In this document: positions 1 through 7,411 of the stretch, piece after piece
Numbering within the stretch: position 1 is the first letter of the stretch
How the letters are laid out: each line of letters starts with the position of its first letter
Source: Oceaniferula marina
GTDB taxonomy: Bacteria; Verrucomicrobiota; Verrucomicrobiia; Verrucomicrobiales; Akkermansiaceae
Direction: 5' to 3'
NCBI RefSeq assembly: GCF_013391475.1
Contig: NZ_JACBAZ010000002.1
Coordinates: forward strand, 409,104 to 473,103
DNA: 64,000 nt
Program-made: the position numbers and the translations under genes
Notes under the pieces: generated by a model
Database searches by the model: none
What the model saw: only the letters and a program-made list of their open reading frames with translations
What the model was told of the DNA's origin: nothing

Positions 1-366
1 GTGGCTGATTTGGAGCGGCGTTTGGCCGAGTTGGAGCAGTCCGACCCGGTGCGGCAGGAGGTGAAGGTGCTGGCCCTGCATCGCAAATGGGTATTGCAAG
101 AGATCAAGGTGAATACGATGGAGAATATGATGAAGGTGCATCCTGAATATCAAAAGCTGGCCGACCAATATTCAGGCACTCGACAGGCAACTCTGGCACA
201 ACATGATGCCGAGCGGACGGCCGTCCGGATTGAGCAGTTTGCCAAGCAGGCATCAGCGAGGAAGGACAAAACGGAGCATAAGAGAGACTCAAAGCGACCA
301 GCGAAGTCGGATGTGGATTTGCCAACGGATCAACGGCGAATACCGAGGAATCCGTTGATCAGGTGA
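1..366 (+). CDS. Hypothetical charged protein, probably 5'-truncated by the window edge
   Basis: The reading frame is open from the first base and ends at TGA 364-366. The first codon is GTG, but this may be an internal valine of a longer gene, so the start is unknown. The 121 visible residues are rich in Glu, Lys, Arg and Gln, with heptad-like leucine spacing near the N-terminus (LERRLAELEQ) that suggests a coiled coil. The last ~40 residues form a very basic, low-complexity tail. No signal peptide or membrane segment is visible. I do not recognise the family, and the only support is the open frame and protein-like composition. Confidence 0.45.
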   Translation: MADLERRLAELEQSDPVRQEVKVLALHRKWVLQEIKVNTMENMMKVHPEYQKLADQYSGTRQATLAQHDAERTAVRIEQFAKQASARKDKTEHKRDSKRPAKSDVDLPTDQRRIPRNPLIR

Positions 367-453
367 TGCCGGCTGCTTGATAGCTTTACTTGGTAGGATG
401 TTTGCAGGCCAATGAGGGGTCGACAAGCAGAGTGCTTGATTTAGAGTGGAGGT

Positions 454-804
454 ATGATCATTCAGCAGCTAGACCAACAGGAAGCATTTACCACCGCTGA
501 CGGTTCAACGATCCGGAGCATTTTGGATGCGACCAATGCTCCGGTGAAAAATCAAAGTCTGGCAGAGGCCAGTTTAGCTTTGGGTGGAAAAACCGATAGG
601 CACTATCACAAGCTCAGTGAGGAAATTTATTTTATTCTTGAGGGGCGGGCTTCGATGGAAGTGGGTGGTGTCTTTCAGACGGTCGGGCCGGGAGATGCCA
701 TTTTAATTCCACCCGGTGCCTGGCATCAGATCGAAGCCTTGAGCGAGCTACGCTTCCTTTGCTGTTGTGCTCCCGTGTATTCCCACGAGGATACGTATTT
801 TTAA
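454..804 (+). CDS. Small single-domain cupin protein
   Basis: This 116-residue protein carries both cupin motifs. Motif 1 is HYHKLSEEIYFILEG (H-x-H-x4-E-x6-G) and motif 2 is PGDAILIPPGAWH, giving the usual metal-binding set of three His and one Glu. Small cupins of this kind bind a divalent metal and act as dioxygenases, isomerases, sugar-binding proteins or storage proteins, so the substrate cannot be named. It has no signal peptide and is probably cytosolic. A GGAGG stretch lies only one base before the ATG, closer than usual. The gene stands alone, with about 60 bases to the toxin-antitoxin pair downstream. Confidence 0.85.
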   Translation: MIIQQLDQQEAFTTADGSTIRSILDATNAPVKNQSLAEASLALGGKTDRHYHKLSEEIYFILEGRASMEVGGVFQTVGPGDAILIPPGAWHQIEALSELRFLCCCAPVYSHEDTYF

Positions 805-866
805 GTTGAGGCGTTGAGGGGAAAAGAGCGCCTAGACAGACCGGTCCAATGTGATACAGTTGCTAC

Positions 867-1061
867 ATGGAAAGTGCGCTACAATACGTCACAGATGGCT
901 CAGGGGCAAAGACCGCTGTGTTGCTGCCTATTCATGAGTATGAGGCATTAATGGAAGACCTTAGTGACCTTGCTGTTATCGCTGACCGACGTGGTGAAGA
1001 GACGATTGCACACGATGAATTTTTAGCTGAATTACGTAAAGATGGAATCCTTTCCGATTAA
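867..1061 (+). CDS. Antitoxin of a RelB/Phd-like type II module
   Basis: A 64-residue acidic protein immediately upstream of, and overlapping, a RelE-like toxin gene. The N-terminal half has the strand-helix pattern of Phd/YefM/RelB-type DNA-binding antitoxins (AVLLPIHEYEALMEDL). The C-terminal half (about residues 40-64) is charged and likely wraps the toxin. In this family the antitoxin neutralises the toxin and the complex represses its own promoter. The exact subfamily (Phd/YefM versus RelB) is not settled by eye. The 20-base overlap with the toxin supports translational coupling. Confidence 0.8.
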   Translation: MESALQYVTDGSGAKTAVLLPIHEYEALMEDLSDLAVIADRRGEETIAHDEFLAELRKDGILSD

Positions 1062-1308
1062 GTGGCGTAAATCCACTAAGAAAGATTTGCGTCGCATATC
1101 ACAAGTTGAGGTCAGCAAAATCGTAGCTGCTGTCTCATCTCTTTCTGATGATCCCAGACCTGAGGGGTGCAAAAAGATGCAGGGTAGTGATTGTGCCTAT
1201 CGAATTCGAGTGGGGGACTATCGGGTTATCTACGAGGTCTATGAGGATCAGATCATTATTGAAATTATTAGGGTGCGGCACCGCAGGGAGGTATACCGCA
1301 AGAAATAA
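1042..1308 (+). CDS. RelE/ParE-superfamily toxin
   Basis: An 88-residue basic protein whose second half (YRIRVGDYRVIYEV, then IIRVRHRREVYRK) is the characteristic core of RelE-type ribosome-dependent mRNA interferases. The Arg/His/Tyr-rich C-terminus is the usual RNA-contacting and catalytic surface. Length is normal for RelE. It starts inside the antitoxin gene, an arrangement typical of type II modules. ParE-type gyrase poisons share the fold, so the target is inferred, though the strong RVGDYRVIYE signature favours RelE. Nothing looks truncated. Confidence 0.87.
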   Translation: MESFPIKWRKSTKKDLRRISQVEVSKIVAAVSSLSDDPRPEGCKKMQGSDCAYRIRVGDYRVIYEVYEDQIIIEIIRVRHRREVYRKK

Positions 1309-1553
1309 GTGCCACGCTTGCGGTCTCATTAAGAACGGCTTGCCAGTTTTTTCTGCTGCTTGTCAGCTCAGGAGCGTTAAATCTTGAATGAGCGCGTCAT
1401 CGTGACCGATGTGCTTTTCGAAGTTCTGGAGTTGAGTTTGCGAGGGGGCTTCGTTCTACGGGTGGTGTTGCTCTACAAATCTTTATCGGCTTTGTAATGG
1501 TCATACTTTGATTTTTGGTAGATGGTCTGATCGTCAACTTAAACACTCTCAGC

Positions 1554-1994
1554 ATGATGGAATATGAAGCAACAATTCTTTGGTTTATTGCCGGTCTGGT
1601 ATTGATTTTGTTGGAGTTTGTTATCCCCGGCGTGGTGATTATCTTTTTTGGTCTGGGTGCCTGGATGGTATCGATCGGACTGTGGCTCGGCTTGATTGAT
1701 TCGGTGGCTGCGCAGTGTATGGTTTTTTCCACTTCCTCTTTGTTGATGCTGTTTGTGTTACGGCGTTATGTTTCCTCGTGGTTTGTTGGAGGGTCTTGGA
1801 ACGGGGGATCGAATGTGGATGAAGAATTTGTTGGGAAAAGTGTCCGGGTTGTTCACGCCATCGGTGGTGGGGACAATCCGGGAAAAGTGGAGCTCAAAGG
1901 CGCCGAGTGGGTGGCTTTTGCTGATCAGGCCATGGACGTGGGAACTCACGCCACGGTCGTTAAACGAGATGGTATTCATTTGATGGTTGAATGA
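1554..1994 (+). CDS. NfeD-family membrane protein
   Basis: The protein begins with two or three hydrophobic segments (about residues 6-70: ILWFIAGLVLILLEFVIPG and following). A soluble C-terminal OB-fold domain of ~65 residues follows (FVGKSVRVVHAIGGGDNPGK onward), as in short NfeD (NfeD1b) proteins. Such proteins lie in the inner membrane next to SPFH/stomatin partners, and the next gene is exactly that. I chose ATG 1554 rather than an in-frame TTG at 1515 because the membrane segment begins directly after it; ATG 1557 is equally possible. Together with the SPFH gene it probably forms a two-gene unit involved in membrane organisation or quality control. Confidence 0.82.
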   Translation: MMEYEATILWFIAGLVLILLEFVIPGVVIIFFGLGAWMVSIGLWLGLIDSVAAQCMVFSTSSLLMLFVLRRYVSSWFVGGSWNGGSNVDEEFVGKSVRVVHAIGGGDNPGKVELKGAEWVAFADQAMDVGTHATVVKRDGIHLMVE

Positions 1995-2042
1995 GTTGCA
2001 TCACCCCAACAATAAAAACAGAGAAACCCAAATACGACTATT

Positions 2043-2963
2043 ATGTTACCCTATATTGTATCCTTCGGACTGGTTGTCCTCGTTGTTATTACCTTGCTGA
2101 AAACGGCAAAAATCGTTCCACAGCGCAAAGCCTTTGTGATTGAGCGGCTTGGAAAATATAACCGAACTCTCGGTGCGGGATTTCATATCCTGCTGCCATT
2201 TATTGATCGGATTTCCTATAAGCATTCCTTAAAGGAAACGGCTATTGATGTCCCATCACAGATGTGTATCACCAAAGATAACATCGCGATTGAAATCGAC
2301 GGTGTGCTTTACATGCAAGTGCTCGATGCCAAAAAAGCCAGTTACGGTATTGAGAATTATTATTTTGCTTCCAGTCAGCTCGCCCAGACGACGCTTCGTT
2401 CGGAAATAGGTAAGTTGGAGTTGGACAAGACCTTTGAAGAACGGGAGACGATCAACGCCAACATCATTGATGCTCTTGATAAAGCCAGTGAGCCATGGGG
2501 TTTGAAGATTACCCGATATGAAATTGCCAACATCACCCCTCCTCGGTCCGTGCAGGATGCATTGGAGAAGCAGATGCGCGCGGAGCGTGAGCGTCGTGCC
2601 CAGATTGCTCATTCCGAAGGTGAACGGGAGGCGGCCATCAACGTTGCCGAAGGTCAGAAACAACAAGTCATCAAGGAGTCCGAAGCCGAAAAAATGCGTC
2701 AGATCAATGAGGCTGAAGGTAAGGCCAAGGAGATTACCTTGTTGGCTGATGCCACCTCGGAAGGATTGCGCAGGATTTCCGAATCCATCATTGCCCCGGG
2801 TGGTAAAGAAGCGGTGAACCTTAAGATTGCCGAACAGTATGTGAAGGAATTCGGAAACCTGGCCAAGGAGAACAACACCATGATTCTGCCCAGTAACGTT
2901 GCTGATATCGGAGGCACCGTGGCCGCTCTTGGTAAGGTCTTGAGTGATAGCAAAGCAAGTTAG
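2043..2963 (+). CDS. SPFH/Band 7 (stomatin/paraslipin-like) protein
   Basis: A 306-residue protein with one N-terminal membrane helix (residues 3-22). It continues into a Band 7 domain (KIVPQRKAFVIERLGKYNR, then GFHILLPFIDRI) up to about residue 180. A long charged coiled coil follows (QMRAERERRAQIAHSEGERE to about residue 245), and a hydrophobic alanine-rich C-terminus drives oligomerisation in this family. The closest named relatives are QmcA and paraslipins. It follows the NfeD gene by 48 bases, the usual bacterial partnership. It is predicted to form large ring assemblies on the cytoplasmic membrane and organise microdomains or proteases; the specific client is unknown. Confidence 0.9.
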   Translation: MLPYIVSFGLVVLVVITLLKTAKIVPQRKAFVIERLGKYNRTLGAGFHILLPFIDRISYKHSLKETAIDVPSQMCITKDNIAIEIDGVLYMQVLDAKKASYGIENYYFASSQLAQTTLRSEIGKLELDKTFEERETINANIIDALDKASEPWGLKITRYEIANITPPRSVQDALEKQMRAERERRAQIAHSEGEREAAINVAEGQKQQVIKESEAEKMRQINEAEGKAKEITLLADATSEGLRRISESIIAPGGKEAVNLKIAEQYVKEFGNLAKENNTMILPSNVADIGGTVAALGKVLSDSKAS

Positions 2964-2978
2964 CCGCGCGCATGCAAA

Positions 2979-3749
2979 GTAGGACAGCTTTTTAAGCTGT
3001 CGGCATCCCAAGGGGAGTTGATAGGGGCTGGGGTTGATGACGCCAAAGCCAGTCGACAGGTTGAAAAACCTGTCCTACTTTCCAGAGCAGAAGATACGGA
3101 ACAATGGATTGGGGATCGTGTGCTTGGACGAGCGCAAGGTAGGACGGCTTTTTAAGCTGTCGGCATCCCAAGGGGAGTTGATAGGGCTGGGCTTGATGAT
3201 GCCAAAGCCAGTCGACAGGTTGAAAACCTGTCCTACTTTCCAGAGCAGAAGATGCGGAACAATGGATTGGGGATCGTGTGCTTGGACGAGCGCAAGGTAG
3301 GACAGCTTTTTAAGCTGTCGGCATCCCAAGGGGAGTTGATAGGGGTAGGGCTTGATGATGCCAAAGTCAGTCGACAGGTTGAAAACCCTGTCCTACTTTC
3401 CAGAGCAGAAGATACGGAACAATGGATTGGCTGTCGTGTGCTTGGACGAGCGCAAGGTAGGACAGCTTTTTAAGCTGTCGGCATTCCATGGGGAGTTGAT
3501 AGGGCTGGGGTTGATGATGCCAAAGCCAGTCGACAGGTTGAAAAACCTGTCCTACTTTCTGGAGCAGAAGATGCGAAACAATGGATTGGCTGTCGTGTGC
3601 TTGGACGAGCGCAAGGTAGGACGGCTTTTTAAGCTGTCGGCATTCCATGGGGAGTTGATAGGAGCTGGGCTTGATGACGCCAAAGCCAGTCGACAGGTTG
3701 AAAAACCTGTCCTACTTTCCAGAGCAGAAGATACGGAACAATGGATTGG
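2979..3749 (+). repeat. Five-copy ~160-bp tandem array built from paired palindromes
   Basis: Units begin with GTAGGAC at 2979, 3139, 3297, 3457 and 3616, a period of 158-160 bp with only scattered substitutions. Each unit contains palindrome A (GACAGCTT/AAGCTGTC around a few T) and, about 60 bp later, palindrome B (GACAGGTT/AACCTGTC around GAAA). The pair is bounded by GTAGGACAG and CTGTCCTAC, so the whole is itself an inverted repeat, like a REP doublet or BIME. Every unit ends with a copy of the bases that form the start of the downstream methyltransferase gene. Open frames crossing the array are translations of the repeat and are not annotated. A single dispersed doublet of the same type lies at 20834-20927. 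Confidence 0.95.
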
Positions 3750-4337
3750 GAACAACGCTATCTGGACGATGATATACCATGGGACCATGGTGAGGCGGCC
3801 CCTGCCATCGTGGAAGTTGTGAGTCGGCAGATCGTGCCAGAGGGTGCACGGGTGTTGGTTCCGGGCTGTGGATTGGGGCACGATGTGCGTGCTTGGTCGG
3901 ATGCAGGCTTTGCGGCCACTGGCTTGGACATAGCATCAACGGCCTTGGAGCGGGCGCGTTGTCGATATGGCACGGACGGGATGTCGTGGCTTCAGGCAGA
4001 TCTTTTTGACCCGGAACTGCCTCGTCGTGGCCTCTATGATGTGGTGTGGGAGCACACCTGTTATTGTACGCTGCCCTTGGAGCTTCGCTCCGCTTATGTG
4101 GATGCCGTTGCTCGGTTGCTGAAGCCGGGGGGCTTGTTTTGTGCCTTGTTTTTTACGGATACGGGGAACGGGCCGGGCGAGGGACCTCCCTACAGTGCGG
4201 ACCGGGATGAGGTGTTTGAGCTGTTTAGCCCGATGTTCGACTTGGCGTGGGAAAAGCGTCCAGATCAGGCCTATACTTCACGTGTTGGGCGGGAGTGGCT
4301 GATGGTTTGGACTCGCCGGATGCATGACAATATCTGA
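3741..4337 (+). CDS. TPMT-family SAM-dependent methyltransferase
   Basis: A 198-residue class I methyltransferase. The N-terminal WEQRYLDDDIPWDHGEAAP matches the conserved opening of thiopurine S-methyltransferase-like proteins. The SAM-binding motif I is RVLVPGCGLGHD (about residues 36-48) and is followed by the acidic GLDIA at the end of beta 2. DVVWEHTCYCTLP corresponds to the family's conserved catalytic-face segment. Bacterial members methylate sulfur, selenium, tellurium or halide acceptors; the acceptor here is unknown. The start codon and first nine bases lie inside the last unit of the upstream tandem array. The family-conserved N-terminus argues that this start is nevertheless real. 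Confidence 0.85.
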   Translation: MDWEQRYLDDDIPWDHGEAAPAIVEVVSRQIVPEGARVLVPGCGLGHDVRAWSDAGFAATGLDIASTALERARCRYGTDGMSWLQADLFDPELPRRGLYDVVWEHTCYCTLPLELRSAYVDAVARLLKPGGLFCALFFTDTGNGPGEGPPYSADRDEVFELFSPMFDLAWEKRPDQAYTSRVGREWLMVWTRRMHDNI

Positions 4338-4396
4338 GCAAGGATTCCGAGCAAATTGACTAGACGCTCTGGCTTCGCTGGCTTAGCTTGCGCCGC

Positions 4397-5596
4397 GTGA
4401 GCACAAGTGAAAACATGCCGGAGCAGCAGACGTCTGACCTTGAGGTCAAGGACGCCCAGGTTATTTTCAGTTCCCTCTGGCAGGAGCTGGAGCATGAATT
4501 AGGACGCAAGAATATGCGTTTCCCCAAGGAGATGATCCTGCTGGGAGGTGCTCCTGGCGCGGGTAAGGGAACCAATACCGATTACATCCGAAAAGTTCGC
4601 GATATCGTTGCCGAGCCGATTGTCATGAGCTCTTTGCTCAATACTCCGGAAATGGAGGCTCTCAAGGCTGGAGGCAACATGGTCGGTGACCGTGAGGTCG
4701 TGAATATTTTGTTCCGTGAAATGCTGAACTCACGCTATCGCGAAGGCGTGGTGCTCGATGGATTTCCCCGGACCAAGGTGCAGGTGGAGGTTATCAAGAT
4801 GCTCTATGATGCCATGATCGAGCTTCGCACCGAGTTTGCGAATACGAAATATGCCGTCCATTTCAAGCAGCCGATTTACCACATCATGATCCTTTTTGTT
4901 GATGAAAAGGAGAGTATCAACCGTCAGATGCACCGTGGGCGTGAAATCATCGAACACAATAAACGGGTGCGCGAGTCCGGGAAAGGGGAGCTGCTAGAGG
5001 AACGCCCTACCGATACCGATGAAAACTTGGCGCGAAATCGGTACACGATTTTCAAGGAGAAGACCTACGATGCCCTGCTATCTCTGAAGCAGTTTTTCCA
5101 CTACCATTTGATTGACGCCCATCCTCCGCTGGATGAGGTAAAGGCAAATATCCTTTCGGAAATGGAATACCAGAGCTCGCTTGAGCTCGACCCCCGGACC
5201 TACGATGCTCTGAGCCCATTGCCGTTAGCCAGTGACATCACAACGCATGCCCGCCGTGATCTGGTGTATCGCTTGGATCGTTATGAAATTGGCAATCAGG
5301 ATTTATTCCACAAGGTCATCGCCTTGATTGAAAACAAGATCATGCCGATTATCAAGCCGCACGCGATCTCAGGTCGGGCGCTGATCAATATCGAAGATGC
5401 CTTGTTATCCGAGCCGCTGGCTTTGTCGATGTTGATCGATATTTTCTCCGAGCGTGGCTTTTTTGCCAGTGTCGATGTGCACTTGCTTGAGGTTCCGGAG
5501 CACTTTGATGTGACCACTGGTAAAATCCACTGCAGGCATAAGAAGATTTACCGAATTAACATCCGCTTCAAAGGTTCTGAGATCCGGATCGGCTGA
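4397..5596 (+). CDS. Adenylate-kinase-like P-loop protein with a long C-terminal extension
   Basis: The N-terminal ~230 residues look like a nucleoside monophosphate kinase. There is a Walker A loop LLGGAPGAGKGT (about residues 48-59) and a GFPRT motif in the NMP-binding region. A long lid-like insertion with many Arg follows (NRQMHRGREIIEHNKRVRES). Normal adenylate kinases are about 215 residues; this protein continues for ~160 more with no recognised fold. Candidate starts are TTG 4388, GTG 4397 and ATG 4415, none with a clear ribosome site; GTG 4397 was chosen for a plausible N-terminus. Whether it phosphorylates AMP or another nucleotide is open. It is cytosolic and stands alone. Confidence 0.75.
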   Translation: MSTSENMPEQQTSDLEVKDAQVIFSSLWQELEHELGRKNMRFPKEMILLGGAPGAGKGTNTDYIRKVRDIVAEPIVMSSLLNTPEMEALKAGGNMVGDREVVNILFREMLNSRYREGVVLDGFPRTKVQVEVIKMLYDAMIELRTEFANTKYAVHFKQPIYHIMILFVDEKESINRQMHRGREIIEHNKRVRESGKGELLEERPTDTDENLARNRYTIFKEKTYDALLSLKQFFHYHLIDAHPPLDEVKANILSEMEYQSSLELDPRTYDALSPLPLASDITTHARRDLVYRLDRYEIGNQDLFHKVIALIENKIMPIIKPHAISGRALINIEDALLSEPLALSMLIDIFSERGFFASVDVHLLEVPEHFDVTTGKIHCRHKKIYRINIRFKGSEIRIG

Positions 5597-5672
5597 TACC
5601 ATTCCGTCGTCGCGCCTTGCCGGAATAGCAATCCGTCTCGGCAATCGACCCATCGGTTTTGCGACCTGGTAT
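5596..5672 (+). repeat. Diverged short relative of the dispersed inverted-repeat element
   Basis: This 77-bp stretch starts with ATACCATTCC, directly at the stop codon of the preceding gene, and ends with ACCTGGTAT. Its ~65-bp right part aligns base for base, without gaps, with the right arm of the elements at 6376 and 20609. Shared words include TCGTCGCGCCTT, TCTCGGC and GTTTT before the terminal TGGTAT. It lacks the middle of the element. In one frame it encodes SSRL...LGNRP..F.TWY, similar to the peptide encoded by the longer copies (SSRL...LGYR...F.TWY). Confidence 0.6.
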
Positions 5673-5876
5673 GGGCTGTGGACGATGATCCGCCAACGAA
5701 ATCGATGCTTTGGCCACGGGCCGTGGCTGATTGACGGCGTGTTGATGGTTTTTCTAAAGACATCACCCTTGACCTGCGCTTACGCTCATCCCACCAGCAA
5801 GAGGGACAAAAAAATGCTGGTGGAGTAGATCGTGATCGCAGCAGATCAAGGGTAAAAGGGTCTGAGGCGTCGTGGT
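5673..5876. other. Intergenic stretch with a 9-bp stem hairpin
   Basis: No supported gene. A perfect 9-bp stem, CCACCAGCA (5791-5799) with TGCTGGTGG (5815-5823), surrounds an A-rich loop. It has no T-run and is not a clear terminator. An open frame continuing from the upstream repeat relative runs to about 5828 (ending in KKMLVE) and may be decayed coding sequence of that element family. Confidence 0.4.
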
Positions 5877-6110
5877 TTAGCCCGCTTTATCGAGGGTTTT
5901 GTTGAGGTGATCCTTGATGTCTCGAAAAATGTTATTGCGGCGTGTCCGGGCAATGTGGACGTCGCCTGTTTGAAGGGAAAACCGGTGACGTTGTGATGTT
6001 CCGTCAGCGTTGTGTGTGGTGAAGCTGCACCACCAGATGTCCTGGTTTTTCCAGATGTGGTGATTTGGGTTTTTGGGATCGAGCTGCGAGATGAGTTTAA
6101 TGGCAGACAT
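5877..6110 (-). CDS. Small protein resembling the arm-type DNA-binding domain of tyrosine integrases
   Basis: A 77-residue basic protein. The pattern KNQDIWWCSFTTHNADGTSQ, then RHRFSLQTGD, then ARTRRNNIFRDI is the three-strand-plus-helix layout of the N-terminal arm-binding domain of phage-type integrases (WW-x-x-F, then R-x-S-L-x-T-x-D, then A-x-x-x-R). No core-binding or catalytic domain follows, so it is either a stand-alone DNA-binding protein or the surviving start of a deleted integrase. It lies in a 1-kb gap otherwise filled with repeat elements. A longer overlapping frame (5846-6250) has poor composition and was not preferred. Confidence 0.5.
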   Translation of the reverse strand: MSAIKLISQLDPKNPNHHIWKNQDIWWCSFTTHNADGTSQRHRFSLQTGDVHIARTRRNNIFRDIKDHLNKTLDKAG

Positions 6111-6375
6111 GGTGTTTTTTGGTTCAGGTTGTTGCTCACGTTCTGTGATTCACAAGTTGCTTCATCCGCTTGTGATCGGAATGCAATGTAAGCACCAGTG
6201 GTGGAAATTGTAAGATGCGATCTGTTCTTTTTTTTATGATATCGGGTCAAATGAGGATTTTGAAGGTTTTGAGAGTTTGGTTTTGAAGGCAGATGCGGGG
6301 CACTGGATAGAAGGTGGTGTCGATGGCGTTAAAATATCCTTGCCTCATGTTGACAGATTAAGGCAGCGTGGACTT
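6111..6375. other. Non-coding stretch, AT-rich
   Basis: No supported gene. The stretch is more AT-rich than its surroundings and holds the upstream region of the minus-strand integrase-like gene. Nothing else recognisable was seen before the inverted-repeat element begins at 6376. Confidence 0.4.
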
Positions 6376-6588
6376 ATACCACTCCGCAAAACAGACGAGA
6401 CGATTGATCGTTGTTGAGGTATTTGGAGCACTGTGGAAAAGCACTGCGTGATCCATGAGAGTTCCGGATGAATGACTCCTTTGGCTTTGTTTCTCCTTAG
6501 TCATGGTGCCCGCACCATTGCTTCGTCGCGCCTTACCAAAGAACTCATTCATCTCGGCTATCGTTCCGTCTGTTTTACTACTTGGTAT
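6376..6588 (+). repeat. Dispersed inverted-repeat element (MITE-like), copy 1
   Basis: A 213-bp element beginning ATACCACTCCGCAAAACAG and ending with the inverted counterpart (TCTGTTTTACTACTTGGTAT), giving imperfect ~22-bp terminal inverted repeats. It is nearly identical to copy 2 at 20609-20811 except for a 10-bp insertion (AGCACTGTGG) in the left part. Copy 3 (57309-57408, opposite strand) is an internally deleted derivative. TA dinucleotides flank the ends. It carries a short frame starting ATGACTCCT at 6470 (peptide MTPLALFLLSHGARTI onward, 46 residues) that runs out past the right end to TGA 6608-6610. No transposase is present, so it would be non-autonomous. Confidence 0.85.
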
Positions 6589-6608
6589 TATTCAGCGTTT
6601 GAGAAGAG

Positions 6609-7373
6609 ATGAAACAAAAGGGATTAAAAGCAGAATGGGGGTTTTTTATTTATATGGGAGCCTTGATCGTGGGGTCGGCTCTGCAGGCGCATGAGCCGGA
6701 AGTGCAGCGGGTGTTTGGCTATCCCCACGCCCATGAGAACTTGGAGGTACAAGTCCATACCACCTGGGAGAGTCGATATTTTTCCGAGGGTAGGGATGCC
6801 TTGGATGGTGATAGTTTATGGGCTACCGGGTTCGACGCCGGTTGGAATCATCTGACTGCCGGGGTGTGGTATGGGGTATCGCCCGAGCAGTCTTACAATG
6901 AGCTTCAGCTATCGCTTGGGATGACTCAGAGTTTCGGCGATTTCAGTGTGTCTGCGGGGTATACCCACCTGCGGTTTCCATCGGACGGGGCTTATGACAA
7001 TGAGCTCGGGCTCGGGCTCGGATGGTCGAATCTGCCGCTGGATCTCGAATTGGCGCTGGATGTCTACTACTCCTTTGATGCGCAGGGGGCATTTTCGGAG
7101 GTAGTGTTGATCAAGCCTGTGGAACTGACAGATGGCTGTGACCTCTATCTCAGTGGTGTGTTTGGAATGAACCACGGCTATGTTTCGGACGGGCACGACG
7201 GAGCGAACCATCTCGCGTTACGGGCGGAGTTTGATTGTTCTCTCAGTGAGGATTGTTCACTCGTGTTACACGGATCCTATAGTTGGGCGCTTGACGAGGA
7301 CTCCGGCGCACCGGGTGATGAGCTCTTGAGGGATTTCTTCCACGGTGGTGTTGGTCTGCGTTGGTCGTTTTAG
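6609..7373 (+). CDS. Exported outer-membrane beta-barrel-like protein
   Basis: A 254-residue protein with a hydrophobic signal segment (GFFIYMGALIVGSALQA, cleavage after ALQA, about residue 27). The mature part is made of alternating amphipathic strands rich in Gly, Tyr and Trp (LQLSLGMTQSFGDFSVSAG and similar). It ends in the aromatic VGLRWSF expected of barrels inserted by BamA. It resembles small barrels annotated as TorF-like or DUF481-like putative OMPs, but no specific family was recognised. Its role is unknown. The ATG lies 20 bases after inverted-repeat element copy 1, which may therefore supply its promoter or leader. Confidence 0.7.
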   Translation: MKQKGLKAEWGFFIYMGALIVGSALQAHEPEVQRVFGYPHAHENLEVQVHTTWESRYFSEGRDALDGDSLWATGFDAGWNHLTAGVWYGVSPEQSYNELQLSLGMTQSFGDFSVSAGYTHLRFPSDGAYDNELGLGLGWSNLPLDLELALDVYYSFDAQGAFSEVVLIKPVELTDGCDLYLSGVFGMNHGYVSDGHDGANHLALRAEFDCSLSEDCSLVLHGSYSWALDEDSGAPGDELLRDFFHGGVGLRWSF

Positions 7374-7411
7374 CCCGCGCTGTGGAGTGCGGAGGGCGGC
7401 CTGCCAGGTTC

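Noticed and set aside
2979-3749. Possible CRISPR array
   Set aside because: The 160-bp units are nearly identical along their whole length, with no short repeat/unique spacer pattern and no cas genes.
3034-3822. Several plus- and minus-strand frames through the tandem array
   Set aside because: They translate the palindromic repeat itself (recurring VGQLFKLSA and similar strings) and repeat with its period.
5846-6250. 134-residue minus-strand frame overlapping the integrase-arm-like gene
   Set aside because: Composition is poor (Ser/Thr/Pro-rich without pattern) and the alternative 77-residue frame has a recognisable layout.
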